51,159 nt of DNA from Actinomycetes bacterium (lineage in GTDB: Bacteria > Actinomycetota > Acidimicrobiia > Acidimicrobiales > Acidimicrobiaceae). The DNA lies in the NCBI GenBank assembly GCA_021786375.1, contig JAJYNL010000005.1, positions 1 through 51,159 of the forward strand. The letters run 5' to 3'. The translations under genes and the position numbers were made by a program. The notes beneath the pieces were generated by a model. That model was not told the DNA's origin, searched no databases, and was given only the letters and a program-made list of their open reading frames with translations. The stretch's first letter is position 1, and every line of letters starts with the position of its first letter. Shown piece after piece: positions 26,603 to 34,356 of this stretch.

Positions 26603-27478
26603 ATGCTGAAACTTGTCCTACCCAAGGGATCGCTCGAGAGGGCGACGATGGAACTCTTCGCCTCGGCCGACCTGGTTGTCGAGCGGTCGTCGGACGTGGA
26701 CTACAGGGCCAAGGTGGATGATCCGCGCATCGACGAAGTGCGAATACTCCGGCCCCAGGAGATCCCCACCTACTTGGAGCGGGGGCTTTTCGACTTGGGG
26801 ATCGCGGGACGCGACTGGGTGGAGGAGACCGGAGCGGACCTTGTTTCGATCGGGAAGCTCGAATATTCCAAGGCTACGAGCAACCCCATCAAGGTTGTGT
26901 TGGCGGTGGCGCGCGACTCCCATGCCAAGACCGCGGCAGAGCTGGGAGACGGAGTCCGTGTCGCCACCGAATATCCGAACCTGACTCGCCGTTATTTCGC
27001 CTCGCACGGGACAGAGGCTGAGATCCAGCTTTCCTATGGCGCCACCGAGGCGAAGATTCCTGAGATTGCTGACGCCGTGGTGGAGATTACCGAGACGGGG
27101 CGAGCATTGCACGCGGCCGGCTTGCGCATTGTCGACACGATCCTGGTTTCCCATACTGAGTTGCTCGCCAACAAGGAAGCCGCCGCCGACCCGGTCAAGC
27201 GGCACGCCATGGAGCAGCTCTATACGCTCCTCTCCGGCTCCCTGGCGGCACGAAAGCACGTGCTTCTCAAGCTGAACGTCTCCTCGGGTGACCTGGACAA
27301 GGTCATAGCCCTCCTTCCTGCCATGAAGGCGCCCACCATGGCCGAGCTTTTCGGCCACGCCGGGTACGCAGTGGAGGCGGTGGTGCCGCGCAAGGGGATC
27401 AACACCCTCATTCCCTCCCTCAGCGATGCAGGTGCGACAGGCATCCTGGAGATCCCACTTTCCAAGATTGTTCCATAG
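26603..27478 (+). CDS. hisG: ATP phosphoribosyltransferase, long form
   Basis: First step of histidine synthesis. The 291-residue protein has the catalytic domain (LKLVLPKGSLERATMELF at the N-terminus, DLGIAGRDWVEE, VATEYPNLTRRYF). It also has the C-terminal ACT/PII-like domain (VSSGDLDKVIALLPAMKAPT and GILEIPLSKIVP) that binds histidine, so it is the self-contained long form that needs no HisZ. The ATG at 26603 has GGAAG 7 nt upstream. It stands alone; no other his gene is in the window. An inverted repeat lies in its leader. Confidence 0.93.
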   Translation: MLKLVLPKGSLERATMELFASADLVVERSSDVDYRAKVDDPRIDEVRILRPQEIPTYLERGLFDLGIAGRDWVEETGADLVSIGKLEYSKATSNPIKVVLAVARDSHAKTAAELGDGVRVATEYPNLTRRYFASHGTEAEIQLSYGATEAKIPEIADAVVEITETGRALHAAGLRIVDTILVSHTELLANKEAAADPVKRHAMEQLYTLLSGSLAARKHVLLKLNVSSGDLDKVIALLPAMKAPTMAELFGHAGYAVEAVVPRKGINTLIPSLSDAGATGILEIPLSKIVP

Positions 27479-27485
27479 CCAAGCG

Positions 27486-27749
27486 ATGGACTCCTCCCTG
27501 CGGTCCAACCTTGCTTCGTCGGCAGCGCTGGGTGGTCTCCACCTGGGAGTTGTGGAAAGTTTCGACGCCGATAGCGGTCTGGGCGAGCTGCGCTTGATCG
27601 AACACCCCGCCACGCTGGTGCAATTTCACTGCATGGTGATTTCCGACGGATCGCGTCAGGTTCCCGTGGGGACGGCAGTGGCTGTTCGGCTTGGATTCGC
27701 GCCCGACGGGGGCCTCGAAGCGGGATATGTTCTCCGGCTCCCCCGCTGA
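27486..27749 (+). CDS. Small protein with a divergent cold-shock-like domain
   Basis: An 87-residue protein starting seven bases after hisG. After about 20 residues it reads LGVVESFDADSGLGELRLI, then VQFHCMVISDGSRQVPVGTA and GGLEAGYVLRL, which follows the five-strand plan of a cold-shock domain (GxVxxFDxxxGxG, FHxxxIxDGSR, VGxxVxF, EAxxV). The aromatic RNP1 motif KGFGFI is replaced by GLGELR, so ordinary single-strand RNA binding is doubtful. The ATG at 27486 lacks a clear ribosome binding site; translation may be coupled to hisG. Confidence 0.65.
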   Translation: MDSSLRSNLASSAALGGLHLGVVESFDADSGLGELRLIEHPATLVQFHCMVISDGSRQVPVGTAVAVRLGFAPDGGLEAGYVLRLPR

Positions 27750-27781
27750 AAGCCAGGCGGTAAGCCGGTCGAGGAGCACCT

Positions 27782-28171
27782 TCAGGCGCTACCTCCGTCC
27801 TGGGGCCCGATGGAAGAGAGCTGGATAAAGGCCAGCCGAAGTTGGCCGAGCGCGTCGGAAAGCTCCTGGCGGTACTGGCCCAGCCGCTCGCCGAGCTGAT
27901 CGAGGATGCCGGCGAGTGCATCGATGGCCATGGCCGCCGCCGAGAGGTTGGGCGGCTGGCTCGACAGGTGCACCGCCGCGAGTTCGAAGAAACCGTAGCA
28001 ATGGTTGGCGACCACCACGGCAGGGTCGGCGGCGCGCAACTCGTCCGCGATGCGCTGGGCCTCGTGGAGCTGGTCGGCCGTGGGTTCGGCGTACTCCTCT
28101 TGCGCTCCCGCAGGGGCATCGCCGCTTTGGTGCGGCTCGTATTCGCCGTCGGGTGTCCACAAGGTGCTCAT
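27782..28171 (-). CDS. DUF1844 protein
   Basis: A 129-residue protein of unknown function. The first 40 residues are acidic and low in complexity. The rest is helical and matches the DUF1844 plan: ADPAVVVANHCYGFFELAAVHL, then AAAMAIDALAGILDQLGERL and LGQLRLAFIQLSS. In Streptomyces a DUF1844 gene likewise lies next to infC. The ATG at 28171 follows TATTCT by 7 nt with no ribosome binding site, so the mRNA is probably leaderless. It diverges from infC and converges on the cold-shock-like gene. Confidence 0.75.
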   Translation of the reverse strand: MSTLWTPDGEYEPHQSGDAPAGAQEEYAEPTADQLHEAQRIADELRAADPAVVVANHCYGFFELAAVHLSSQPPNLSAAAMAIDALAGILDQLGERLGQYRQELSDALGQLRLAFIQLSSIGPQDGGSA

Positions 28172-28178
28172 TCCAGCT

Positions 28179-28184
28179 AGAATA
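28179..28184 (-). promoter_or_regulatory. Candidate -10 box for leaderless DUF1844 gene
   Basis: On the minus strand TATTCT is followed by AGCTGGA and then ATG, a 7-nt spacing. TTGCAG lies 15 bp further upstream as a poor -35. Confidence 0.5.
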
Positions 28185-28373
28185 ATTGACCTGGATGTGC
28201 TGCAAGTGCCGGTTTGCCGGCCGCCCTGTCGGATCGATTCCGGCGGGCCAGGTCCAGCGGGGGCTAGAAAGCCGTGCTGATCAGCGCTTTCCAGTGTGGC
28301 GTGAGCCGAATTTTGATTGGCTGGCTGCGAATGCGAGCTGCACTTTTTGTGTAAGTTGGATTCGCAATTGGTC

Positions 28374-28390
28374 GTTACCCGATGGGTAAC
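28374..28390 (+). promoter_or_regulatory. Leader hairpin before infC
   Basis: GTTACCC (28374-28380) pairs perfectly with GGGTAAC (28384-28390) around a GAT loop. It ends 7 nt before the infC GGGAG. The whole 240-bp gap 28172-28411 holds the DUF1844 promoter and this leader and no gene. It may help control infC, but it does not resemble a terminator. Confidence 0.35.
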
Positions 28391-28411
28391 TTGCGTAGGG
28401 AGTGGTGTTAA

Positions 28412-28987
28412 ATAGCAACTGCGACAACTGGCGAACCGCGGATTAACGAGCGCATCAGAGCCCGGGAAGTCCGCTTGGTGGATCCCGAGGGTAACCAGCT
28501 CGGAATCAAGAGTGCCGCCGAGGCTCTCGAGCTTGCAAAAAGCATGGACTTGGACCTGGTGGAGGTGGCGCCGATGGCGGTTCCTCCGGTCTGCCGGATC
28601 ATGGACTACGGCAAGTTCAAGTTCGACAGCGCTCAGAGGGCGAGGGAGTCCCGGCGTAAGTCGGTCAGCTCCCAGCTCAAGGAGATGAAGTACCGTCCCA
28701 AGATCGGAACCGGAGACTTCGAGACCAAAACCAAGCAGGTCATCAAGTTCCTCGGGGAGGGCCACAAGGTCAAGGTCACGGTCATGTTCCGGGGGCGCGA
28801 GGTCTTTCACCCTGATCTGGGGAGGCACATTCTCGAGAAGATCGAGGAGCGGACCGCCGCAATCGCCAAGATTGAAGCCGCTGCCAAGCTGGATGGCAAG
28901 AACATGGTGATGGTTCTCGCCCCCGACAAGCGGGCGACCGCCAAGGCGCCGGCTCACGAGGCCGAAGTGCAGGCCGAAGAGGTCTAA
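28412..28987 (+). CDS. infC: Translation initiation factor IF-3, AUA start codon
   Basis: IF-3 keeps 30S subunits free and checks the start codon. The 191-residue protein has the N-terminal domain (PRINERIRAREVRLVDPEGN, DLDLVEVAP, PPVCRIMDYGKFKF), a linker and the C-terminal domain (LKEMKYRPKIGTGDFETK, VKVTVMFRGRE). An in-frame TAA at 28409-28411 limits the start. The next codon is ATA at 28412, with AGGGAG (28397-28402) 9 nt upstream, and no ATG, GTG or TTG occurs before the conserved RINERIR block. The first TTG (28475) would remove it. A rare start codon is the known way infC regulates itself (AUU in E. coli). Confidence 0.88.
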   Translation: MATATTGEPRINERIRAREVRLVDPEGNQLGIKSAAEALELAKSMDLDLVEVAPMAVPPVCRIMDYGKFKFDSAQRARESRRKSVSSQLKEMKYRPKIGTGDFETKTKQVIKFLGEGHKVKVTVMFRGREVFHPDLGRHILEKIEERTAAIAKIEAAAKLDGKNMVMVLAPDKRATAKAPAHEAEVQAEEV

Positions 28988-29064
28988 GAGGCCGGGCGAA
29001 GGAGCCCACAGGCTGGCCAGGGGCATGCCAGGGGCAGTTTCCGTCGATGGCGGCGGTGCCCGCC

Positions 29065-29091
29065 AAAGGGTGGCTCTGCCTGCCCTTTTTT
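29065..29091 (+). terminator. Terminator or attenuator hairpin between infC and rpmI
   Basis: AAAGGG (29065-29070) pairs with CCCTTT (29083-29088), with an inner GGC/GCC stem, and a run of six T residues ends at 29091. The rpmI ribosome binding site starts 7 nt later. It looks like an intrinsic terminator placed to tune read-through from infC into rpmI-rplT. Upstream, GCCAGGGGCA occurs twice in tandem (29016-29025, 29027-29036) and may form a competing structure. Confidence 0.5.
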
Positions 29092-29108
29092 GTAACCAAG
29101 GAGAAGAA

Positions 29109-29303
29109 ATGCCCAAGATGAAGACGGAGACCGGCGCAAAGAAGCGCTTCAAGGTGACTGCCAACGGCAAGATCCTGCGCCGCAAGTCCTACCGTGCTCA
29201 CCTGCTGGAGAAGAAGTCGTCGACGCGCACGCGGCGCCTGGGGCGCGAGGCCGAGGTTGCCGGCGGCCAGGCGAAGACCGTCCGCAAGATGCTGGGGATC
29301 TAA
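29109..29303 (+). CDS. rpmI: 50S ribosomal protein L35
   Basis: A 64-residue basic protein with the family N-terminus PKMKTETGAKKRFKVTANGK and the RRKSYRAHLLEKKSS block. The ATG at 29109 has AAGGAG 5 nt upstream. It lies in the conserved infC-rpmI-rplT cluster. An open frame extends upstream to 29025 but has no L35 similarity. A terminator-like hairpin precedes it. Confidence 0.96.
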   Translation: MPKMKTETGAKKRFKVTANGKILRRKSYRAHLLEKKSSTRTRRLGREAEVAGGQAKTVRKMLGI

Positions 29304-29306
29304 GAG

Positions 29307-29331
29307 ACCCGGAGGCGACAATTCGCCGGGT
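29307..29331 (+). promoter_or_regulatory. Intergenic hairpin between rpmI and rplT
   Basis: GGCGA (29314-29318) pairs with TCGCC (29323-29327), extended after a GGA bulge by ACCC (29307-29310) with GGGT (29328-29331). No T-run follows. In other bacteria L20 binds an mRNA structure in this operon; whether this hairpin does so is unknown. Confidence 0.3.
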
Positions 29332-29360
29332 GTGATTAGCGAAGAAAAAGGGATTTTGAG

Positions 29361-29729
29361 ATGGCAAGAGTCAAGAGGGGCGTAGCAGCCAGGAAGAGCC
29401 ACAAGGCGGTTCTCGAGCAGGCCAAGGGTTTCTATGGGGATCGTTCGCGTGCGTACCGTTCCGCGAACGAAGCTGTAATGCACTCCCTTGCGTACGCGTT
29501 CCGCGATCGCAGGGCGCGCAAAGGTGAGTTCCGCAAACTGTGGATTCAGCGCATCAATGCGGCGGCACGGGAGAATGGCATCAGCTACTCCCAACTCATA
29601 GCAGGCTTGCGTCTGGCGGAGATCGAGCTCGACCGCAAGGTTCTAGCCGATCTGGCGGTCAAGGATTCCGCTGCGTTCTCCCAGATAGCTGCGGCCGCCA
29701 AGGCCGCGCTGGAGCAGAAGAGCGCCTAG
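29361..29729 (+). CDS. rplT: 50S ribosomal protein L20
   Basis: The 122-residue protein has the family blocks [40 protein letters not shown] and [20 protein letters not shown]20 is an early assembly protein that binds 23S rRNA and in many bacteria represses its own operon. The ATG at 29361 sits 30 nt after the hairpin between rpmI and rplT. A short Ala/Lys-rich C-terminal tail is within the normal range. Confidence 0.97.
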   Translation: MARVKRGVAARKSHKAVLEQAKGFYGDRSRAYRSANEAVMHSLAYAFRDRRARKGEFRKLWIQRINAAARENGISYSQLIAGLRLAEIELDRKVLADLAVKDSAAFSQIAAAAKAALEQKSA

Positions 29730-29760
29730 CAATGGGCGGGCCGGGGTGGAGGGTGCCGCG

Positions 29761-30549
29761 GTGACGCTCGGCCCTTCCAGTGCAAGGGTTAAGAGGATAA
29801 GGAAGCTGGCCGAAAAGGCCAGCTTCCGTCATGAACAGGGTGCTTTTGTAGTGGAGGGCCCCCGCGCGGTGGAGGCTGCGCTGCGCGCCTCGGCCGAATT
29901 GGAGGGCGTCTTCTATTCTTCCGCCCTGGCCGATGACTGGGCTGGTGTGCTCGATCTTGCGGCTTCGGCGGACGTTCCGGTGGATGAAGTGGAAGCCGGC
30001 GCGCTGAGTTCCATCCTCAGTGCAGAGAGCCCCCAGGGCCTAGCCGCTGTTGCGCGCATGCCAGGTCCGATGGCGGAAGCGCCGCTGACGGGGGGAATCA
30101 CCGTCGTCCTCGACGAGATTCGCGACCCGGGCAATGCGGGGACGATTCTCCGCTCCGCGCACGCTGCAGGCGTTGCCTCGGTGGTCTTTCTTCCCGGATC
30201 TGTCGATCCCTACAATCCCAAGTCCGTGCGCGCCTCGGCCGGATCCATCTTCTTCGTCGAATGCCGTCGTCCCGATTCCAAGCAGGGGTTACTGGCCCGT
30301 GCGCTCGAGAGTGGTTATCGCCTGGTGGGCACGTCGGCACAAGCCGAGGTGAACTGCTTTGACTCAGACTTGACGGGAAGGCTGGCACTCGTGGTGGGAA
30401 ACGAGGGCAGCGGAATTTCCGTCGAGGTGGCCTCCCGTATAGGCGAGTGGGTGCGCATCCCCACCGTCGGGTCCCTCGAATCATTGAATGTCGCCATCGC
30501 GACCTCGGTTCTTCTCTTCGAGGCGCTCAGACAGAGAGGCGGTGCGTGA
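29761..30549 (+). CDS. SpoU/TrmH-family RNA 2'-O-methyltransferase
   Basis: A 262-residue SPOUT methyltransferase with an N-terminal L30e-like substrate-binding domain (VKRIRKLAEKASFRHEQGAF and FVVEGPRAVEAAL) and the three SpoU motifs LDEIRDPGNAGTILRSAHAAG, LALVVGNEGSGIS and PTVGSLESLNVAIATSVLLF (each in the last 150 residues). The target is probably 23S rRNA, as for the TsnR-like gene after rplT in mycobacteria, but tRNA cannot be excluded. The GTG at 29761 has GGAGGG 7 nt upstream; a GTG at 29746 is less likely. Confidence 0.88.
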   Translation: MTLGPSSARVKRIRKLAEKASFRHEQGAFVVEGPRAVEAALRASAELEGVFYSSALADDWAGVLDLAASADVPVDEVEAGALSSILSAESPQGLAAVARMPGPMAEAPLTGGITVVLDEIRDPGNAGTILRSAHAAGVASVVFLPGSVDPYNPKSVRASAGSIFFVECRRPDSKQGLLARALESGYRLVGTSAQAEVNCFDSDLTGRLALVVGNEGSGISVEVASRIGEWVRIPTVGSLESLNVAIATSVLLFEALRQRGGA

Positions 30550-30705
30550 AGCCCGGCCGATGACGATCGCCAATGGCGGCATCGTTCTGCAATCGAGCCG
30601 CGATCGGCGGCGCAATCCTCCAGGGGCTGGTTGCGCGATGTGGCTCCGCCGCGGCGGTTGTGGCCGGGCAATCTTGAGGGCTTCTTGGCCAAGACTTCGC
30701 CCCGA

Positions 30706-30711
30706 TAGAAT
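30706..30711 (+). promoter_or_regulatory. Candidate -10 box for pheST
   Basis: TAGAAT would start transcription near 30718, giving a leader of about 28 nt before the pheS ATG. TTGGCC lies 15 bp upstream as a poor -35. The 196-bp gap 30550-30745 shows no gene, T-box or leader peptide with phenylalanine codons. Confidence 0.4.
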
Positions 30712-30745
30712 CTCGGGTGACATTCTCTCGTGGAACGACCAGGTA

Positions 30746-31798
30746 ATGGATCTAGAAGAGCTTTCATCAACGCTTTCAAGCATCGAGGGCGAGTATCGTG
30801 AGCGGTCAGCCGCGGTGGCCTCCCTCCACGATCTCGAGACGCTTCGTTCCGAGTTCGTTTCCAAGAAAGGCAAGGTCGCCCTGGTCTATCGCCAGCTTGG
30901 TGCGATGCCCGCCGAGATGCGCCCGAAGGCCGGTGAGCTTATCAACGCCCTTCGCGAGCGCATCGAAGCGGATATCGCTGCCGCGGCACCGGCCCTGGAG
31001 GAGGCGGCGCGCCTGGAGCGTCTTGCCGCGACGGCGGGTGACCCCAGCGCCCTTGTTGCGGGCGTGCGACGCGGAGCGGGACGGCTACATCTGGTAACGC
31101 GTACCCGCATCCAGCTCGAAGACATCTTCGTCGGCATGGGCTTTACGGTGGAGGAGGGGCCGGAGGTCGAGTCGGAGTGGTACAACTTCGAGGCTCTCAA
31201 CATTCCCAAATACCACCCGGCGCGGGATGGCCAGGACAGCTTCTACCTCAACCTGGGTGAAGAGGATTCGATGGTGCTGCGTACTCACACGTCTCCTGTC
31301 CAGGTGAGGGTCATGCAGAACCGCGAGCTTCCCATCTACGCCATCATGCCCGGACGTGTCTTCCGCCGAGACACGGCGGATGCACGGCATACGGTCGGAT
31401 TCCATCAGATCGAAGGCCTGGTGGTCGATAAGGGCATCACCTTCGGGCATCTTGCCGGCACGATCGAGAACTTCACCAGGGAGTATTTTGGGCCCGACAT
31501 CACGTCGCGGCTCAGACCGGCCTATTTCCCCTTTACCGAACCCTCGGCGGAGTTCGAGATCACCTGCACGATCTGCAAGGGAAGCGGCTGCCGGACATGC
31601 TCGCACACGGGCTGGATCGAACTCGGCGGATGCGGGATGGTTCATCCCAACGTGTTCGAGGCCGTAGGGGTGGATTCTGAGCAGTACTCGGGCTTCGCGT
31701 TCGGCTTCGGTATCGATCGCCTGGCGCAGATGCGTTGGGAGATCCCCGACATGCGGGTCCTCACTGAAAACGACATCCGCTACCTCTCCTCGGTCTGA
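30746..31798 (+). CDS. pheS: Phenylalanyl-tRNA synthetase alpha subunit
   Basis: The catalytic chain of the heterotetrameric class II enzyme, 350 residues. An N-terminal coiled coil (about 1-100) is followed by motif 1 around IFVGMGFTVEEGPEVESEWYN (shown short as GFTVEEGPEVESEWYNFEAL), motif 2 near MPGRVFRRDTADARHTVGFH and motif 3 in SGFAFGFGIDRLAQMRW. A four-cysteine insert CTICKGSGCRTCSHTGW, seen in many bacterial PheS proteins, may bind zinc. The ATG at 30746 has only a weak AGG upstream. pheT follows after 81 bp. Confidence 0.96.
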   Translation: MDLEELSSTLSSIEGEYRERSAAVASLHDLETLRSEFVSKKGKVALVYRQLGAMPAEMRPKAGELINALRERIEADIAAAAPALEEAARLERLAATAGDPSALVAGVRRGAGRLHLVTRTRIQLEDIFVGMGFTVEEGPEVESEWYNFEALNIPKYHPARDGQDSFYLNLGEEDSMVLRTHTSPVQVRVMQNRELPIYAIMPGRVFRRDTADARHTVGFHQIEGLVVDKGITFGHLAGTIENFTREYFGPDITSRLRPAYFPFTEPSAEFEITCTICKGSGCRTCSHTGWIELGGCGMVHPNVFEAVGVDSEQYSGFAFGFGIDRLAQMRWEIPDMRVLTENDIRYLSSV

Positions 31799-31879
31799 CC
31801 TTGGCAGCAGCCGCCATGGAGCTGGCGCCCGTAAATTCTCGCCCGCGGTCCGCCGCGTGAAAGGAGCCCCTGAAACACG

Positions 31880-34318
31880 ATGAGAGCCGTTCTCTCCTGG
31901 CTGTGCGACTTCGCCGATTTCTATTCGCTGGCCGACCGTCAGGCTCCGGGCTATTACGACGTGCTTGCCGCCACCCTCGCCGATGCGATGAACGCCCGCG
32001 GCCTGGTGGTCGAGGGTATCGAGAAGAGCGGCATGGGGCTCGACCGTGTTGTGGTTGCCAAGGTGGTCGAGATCCATCCCATAAAGGGAGCCGAGCGCAT
32101 CCGGCGGATCATGGTCGATGCCGGAGCCGGGGAGCTCGAGCAGATCGTTTGCGGGGCGTTCAACTTCTCCGAGGGCGATCACGTGCCCTTGGCGCGGGTC
32201 GGCACCGTGCTCCCCGGGGACTTCGCCATCGGGCTGCGCAAGATGAAGGGTGTCGAGTCCCATGGCATGCTTTGCTCGGCCCGTGAGCTCGCGCTGGGCA
32301 CCGACTACGACGGCCTCCTGCTGCTGGACAAGGGGACCGATCCCGGTGCGCCGCTGGCCGAGGCCATCAACGTTGTCCCCGACATCGTCTTCGACTTGGC
32401 CATCGAGGCAAACCGGCCGGATGCCAACTGCCACCTCGGCGTTGCGCGTGAGCTGGCGGTGCATTTCAGGCTGCCGTTCTCGATTCCGGCTTTGGCCGAT
32501 CTCTGCGGCGTCAAGCGCTCCGACCTCGACCCCGGCGCGGTTCGCACCGAAGGCTGCGATGCGCTACTTCTCGCTCGATTCGGCGACGTTTCGGCGGCCG
32601 TCGTACCCGACTACGTGCCCCGGCGCCTGGGCCTGGCGGGAATGCGCTCGATCTCGGCCGCGGTCGATGCCTCCAACTACGTGATGCTCGAGTTTGGCCA
32701 GCCCACGCACCCCTATGACCTGGCGGCACTACCGGCCGCGTATGTGGGGGTCAGAGAAGCCGGCGTAGGCGAGGAGCTGACCACCCTGGATGGCAAGAGG
32801 CGGGCGCTCTCGGTCCCCAAGGGTGGCGCTCCGGCGGTGGACATGGTGATCGTGGACTCCAACGACCAGGCCATCGGTGTAGCCGGGGTTATGGGCGGGG
32901 AGTCGTCGGAGATCGGCGCCGACACCCGGTCGGTGCTCCTCGAAGTGGCGCACTTCTCTGCGCAGATGATCGCCAAGACCTCCAAGCGCCTCGGTTTGCG
33001 ATCGGAGGCCTCGGCCCGCTTCGAGCGCGGCGTGGACCCCGAAATAGCCGAACCGGCGCTGGCACGTTACTCGCAGCTGCTCGGCATTTTGCCCGAGGAG
33101 ATCGCCTGCTACCGGCGGACCTCGGCTCCCGCTGTGGTGCGGCTGCGGTTGGCTCGTCTGGAGGCCCTGCTCGGAGCCAGCCTGCCTATCGAGAAGCTGG
33201 TGCGTGATCTCGAATTGATGGGCTTCTCCTGGCACCGGATCGAGGAAGGCGTGCTCGAGTTCGTGATACCGAGCAATAGGCCCGACGTGCGAATAGAGGC
33301 GGACCTGGTGGAGGAGTTCGCACGCCATTACGGTTACGCGAACATTGAGCGCAGGCAACTACTGGTCCCCAAGGTGGGGCATCTGACCCACGCTCAGCGG
33401 ATGCGCAGGGCGATCTCGGAGTTCTCCGCCGCCCGCGGGTTCCAGGAGGCTTGGTCGGCGACCCTCCTTGCTCCGGGCGAACAGGAGGCCTACGGCGACG
33501 ACGCGGCCAAGATCACGGTCTCCAACCCGATGGCTGTGGAAGAGTCGGTTCTCCGCCGCTCACTGGTCCCGGGCATGCTGCGGTCGCTCGGTGCCAACCT
33601 GCGGCGCGGCGAGGCTCATGTCGACCTCTTCGAACTCGGAAAGGTCTTTTCCATTCCGGCGGCGGGTGCGGATTTTCCCAATGAGACAGAGAGGGCCGCC
33701 TGGCTCTCCTACCGTGCTGATGGCGGGCCCGAGCACGCCTACGGCCTGCTTGCCGATCTTTTCGATCGCTTCGGACTTGACCTCTCCTCCGGTTTCGAGC
33801 TGGTCCGTTCCGCGGAGATTGGCCCGGGTGCTCTTGCTCAGGCCGGCTACCTCGGCCTCCACCCGGGGAACTCGCTCGTGCTTGTCGCCGGGTCCCGAGT
33901 CGTCGGAGCGCTGGGCATGCTGCATCCCCAGGCTCTCGCACATGTGGGCGGCGAGGGGGCCACTGGCCAGGCGGGCTATTTGGAGCTTGATCTGGTAGCC
34001 ACACTCTTCCTGGAGCCGGAGCTGAAGCGCGCGGTCTCGGTATCCCCCTACCCGCGTGCCGAATTTGACCTCTCCTTTGCGGTGGAGCGCGAAATGCTTG
34101 CCGTGCATCTGGAAAAGAGGGTCGGCGAAGCCCTGGCTGGTCTGGAGGCGCGAGTGCAGCTGATCGACGAGTATCTCGGCGCGGGGGGCCGCTCGCTCAC
34201 TTACAGGGTCACGGTCGCCGCCAGCGACCGGACGCTTGGGGAAGCCGAACTGCGGGTAATCCGGGAGCGCGCCATTGCTGCGGCGGTCGAGCCGGGTGGA
34301 GCGACCCTGCGCGGCTAG
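31880..34318 (+). CDS. pheT: Phenylalanyl-tRNA synthetase beta subunit
   Basis: The 812-residue chain carries the tRNA-binding EMAP-like domain (VVVAKVVEIHPIKGAERIRR, about residues 45-150), the B3/B4 editing domain (PYDLAALPAAYVGVREAG, GVMGGESSEIG), B5 (FVIPSNRPDVRIEADLVEEF) and the C-terminal anticodon-binding domain (VSPYPRAEFDLSFAVEREM). All parts appear intact. AAAGGAG lies 13 nt before the ATG at 31880, a rather long spacing. The argC promoter starts about 25 bp after its stop. Confidence 0.96.
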   Translation: MRAVLSWLCDFADFYSLADRQAPGYYDVLAATLADAMNARGLVVEGIEKSGMGLDRVVVAKVVEIHPIKGAERIRRIMVDAGAGELEQIVCGAFNFSEGDHVPLARVGTVLPGDFAIGLRKMKGVESHGMLCSARELALGTDYDGLLLLDKGTDPGAPLAEAINVVPDIVFDLAIEANRPDANCHLGVARELAVHFRLPFSIPALADLCGVKRSDLDPGAVRTEGCDALLLARFGDVSAAVVPDYVPRRLGLAGMRSISAAVDASNYVMLEFGQPTHPYDLAALPAAYVGVREAGVGEELTTLDGKRRALSVPKGGAPAVDMVIVDSNDQAIGVAGVMGGESSEIGADTRSVLLEVAHFSAQMIAKTSKRLGLRSEASARFERGVDPEIAEPALARYSQLLGILPEEIACYRRTSAPAVVRLRLARLEALLGASLPIEKLVRDLELMGFSWHRIEEGVLEFVIPSNRPDVRIEADLVEEFARHYGYANIERRQLLVPKVGHLTHAQRMRRAISEFSAARGFQEAWSATLLAPGEQEAYGDDAAKITVSNPMAVEESVLRRSLVPGMLRSLGANLRRGEAHVDLFELGKVFSIPAAGADFPNETERAAWLSYRADGGPEHAYGLLADLFDRFGLDLSSGFELVRSAEIGPGALAQAGYLGLHPGNSLVLVAGSRVVGALGMLHPQALAHVGGEGATGQAGYLELDLVATLFLEPELKRAVSVSPYPRAEFDLSFAVEREMLAVHLEKRVGEALAGLEARVQLIDEYLGAGGRSLTYRVTVAASDRTLGEAELRVIRERAIAAAVEPGGATLRG

Positions 34319-34326
34319 CCTTTGCG

Positions 34327-34350
34327 GATTATGCATTGGAGTGTATAATC
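34327..34350 (+). promoter_or_regulatory. Candidate ARG box: inverted repeat overlapping the argC -10
   Basis: GATTATGCA (34327-34335) and TGTATAATC (34342-34350) form an inverted repeat with 8 of 9 positions matching around a 6-bp spacer. The right arm contains the TATAAT -10 box, so a bound protein would block RNA polymerase. The TGCAT core recalls actinobacterial ARG boxes, and argR is encoded in the same operon. Binding by ArgR is inferred. Confidence 0.55.
34344..34349 (+). promoter_or_regulatory. -10 box of the arg operon, leaderless argC
   Basis: A consensus TATAAT lies exactly 7 nt before the GTG that starts argC. No ribosome binding site is present, so the message should begin at the start codon. 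It is the best -10 match in the window. Confidence 0.65.
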
Positions 34351-34356
34351 ACTCCT

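Noticed and set aside
28172-29185. Upstream extension of the DUF1844 frame across infC and rpmI
   Set aside because: It covers conserved genes on the other strand and has no similarity. The ATG at 28171 with its -10 box is a better start.
30550-30745. T-box or phenylalanine leader peptide before pheS
   Set aside because: No T-box sequence, no run of Phe codons and no terminator were found.
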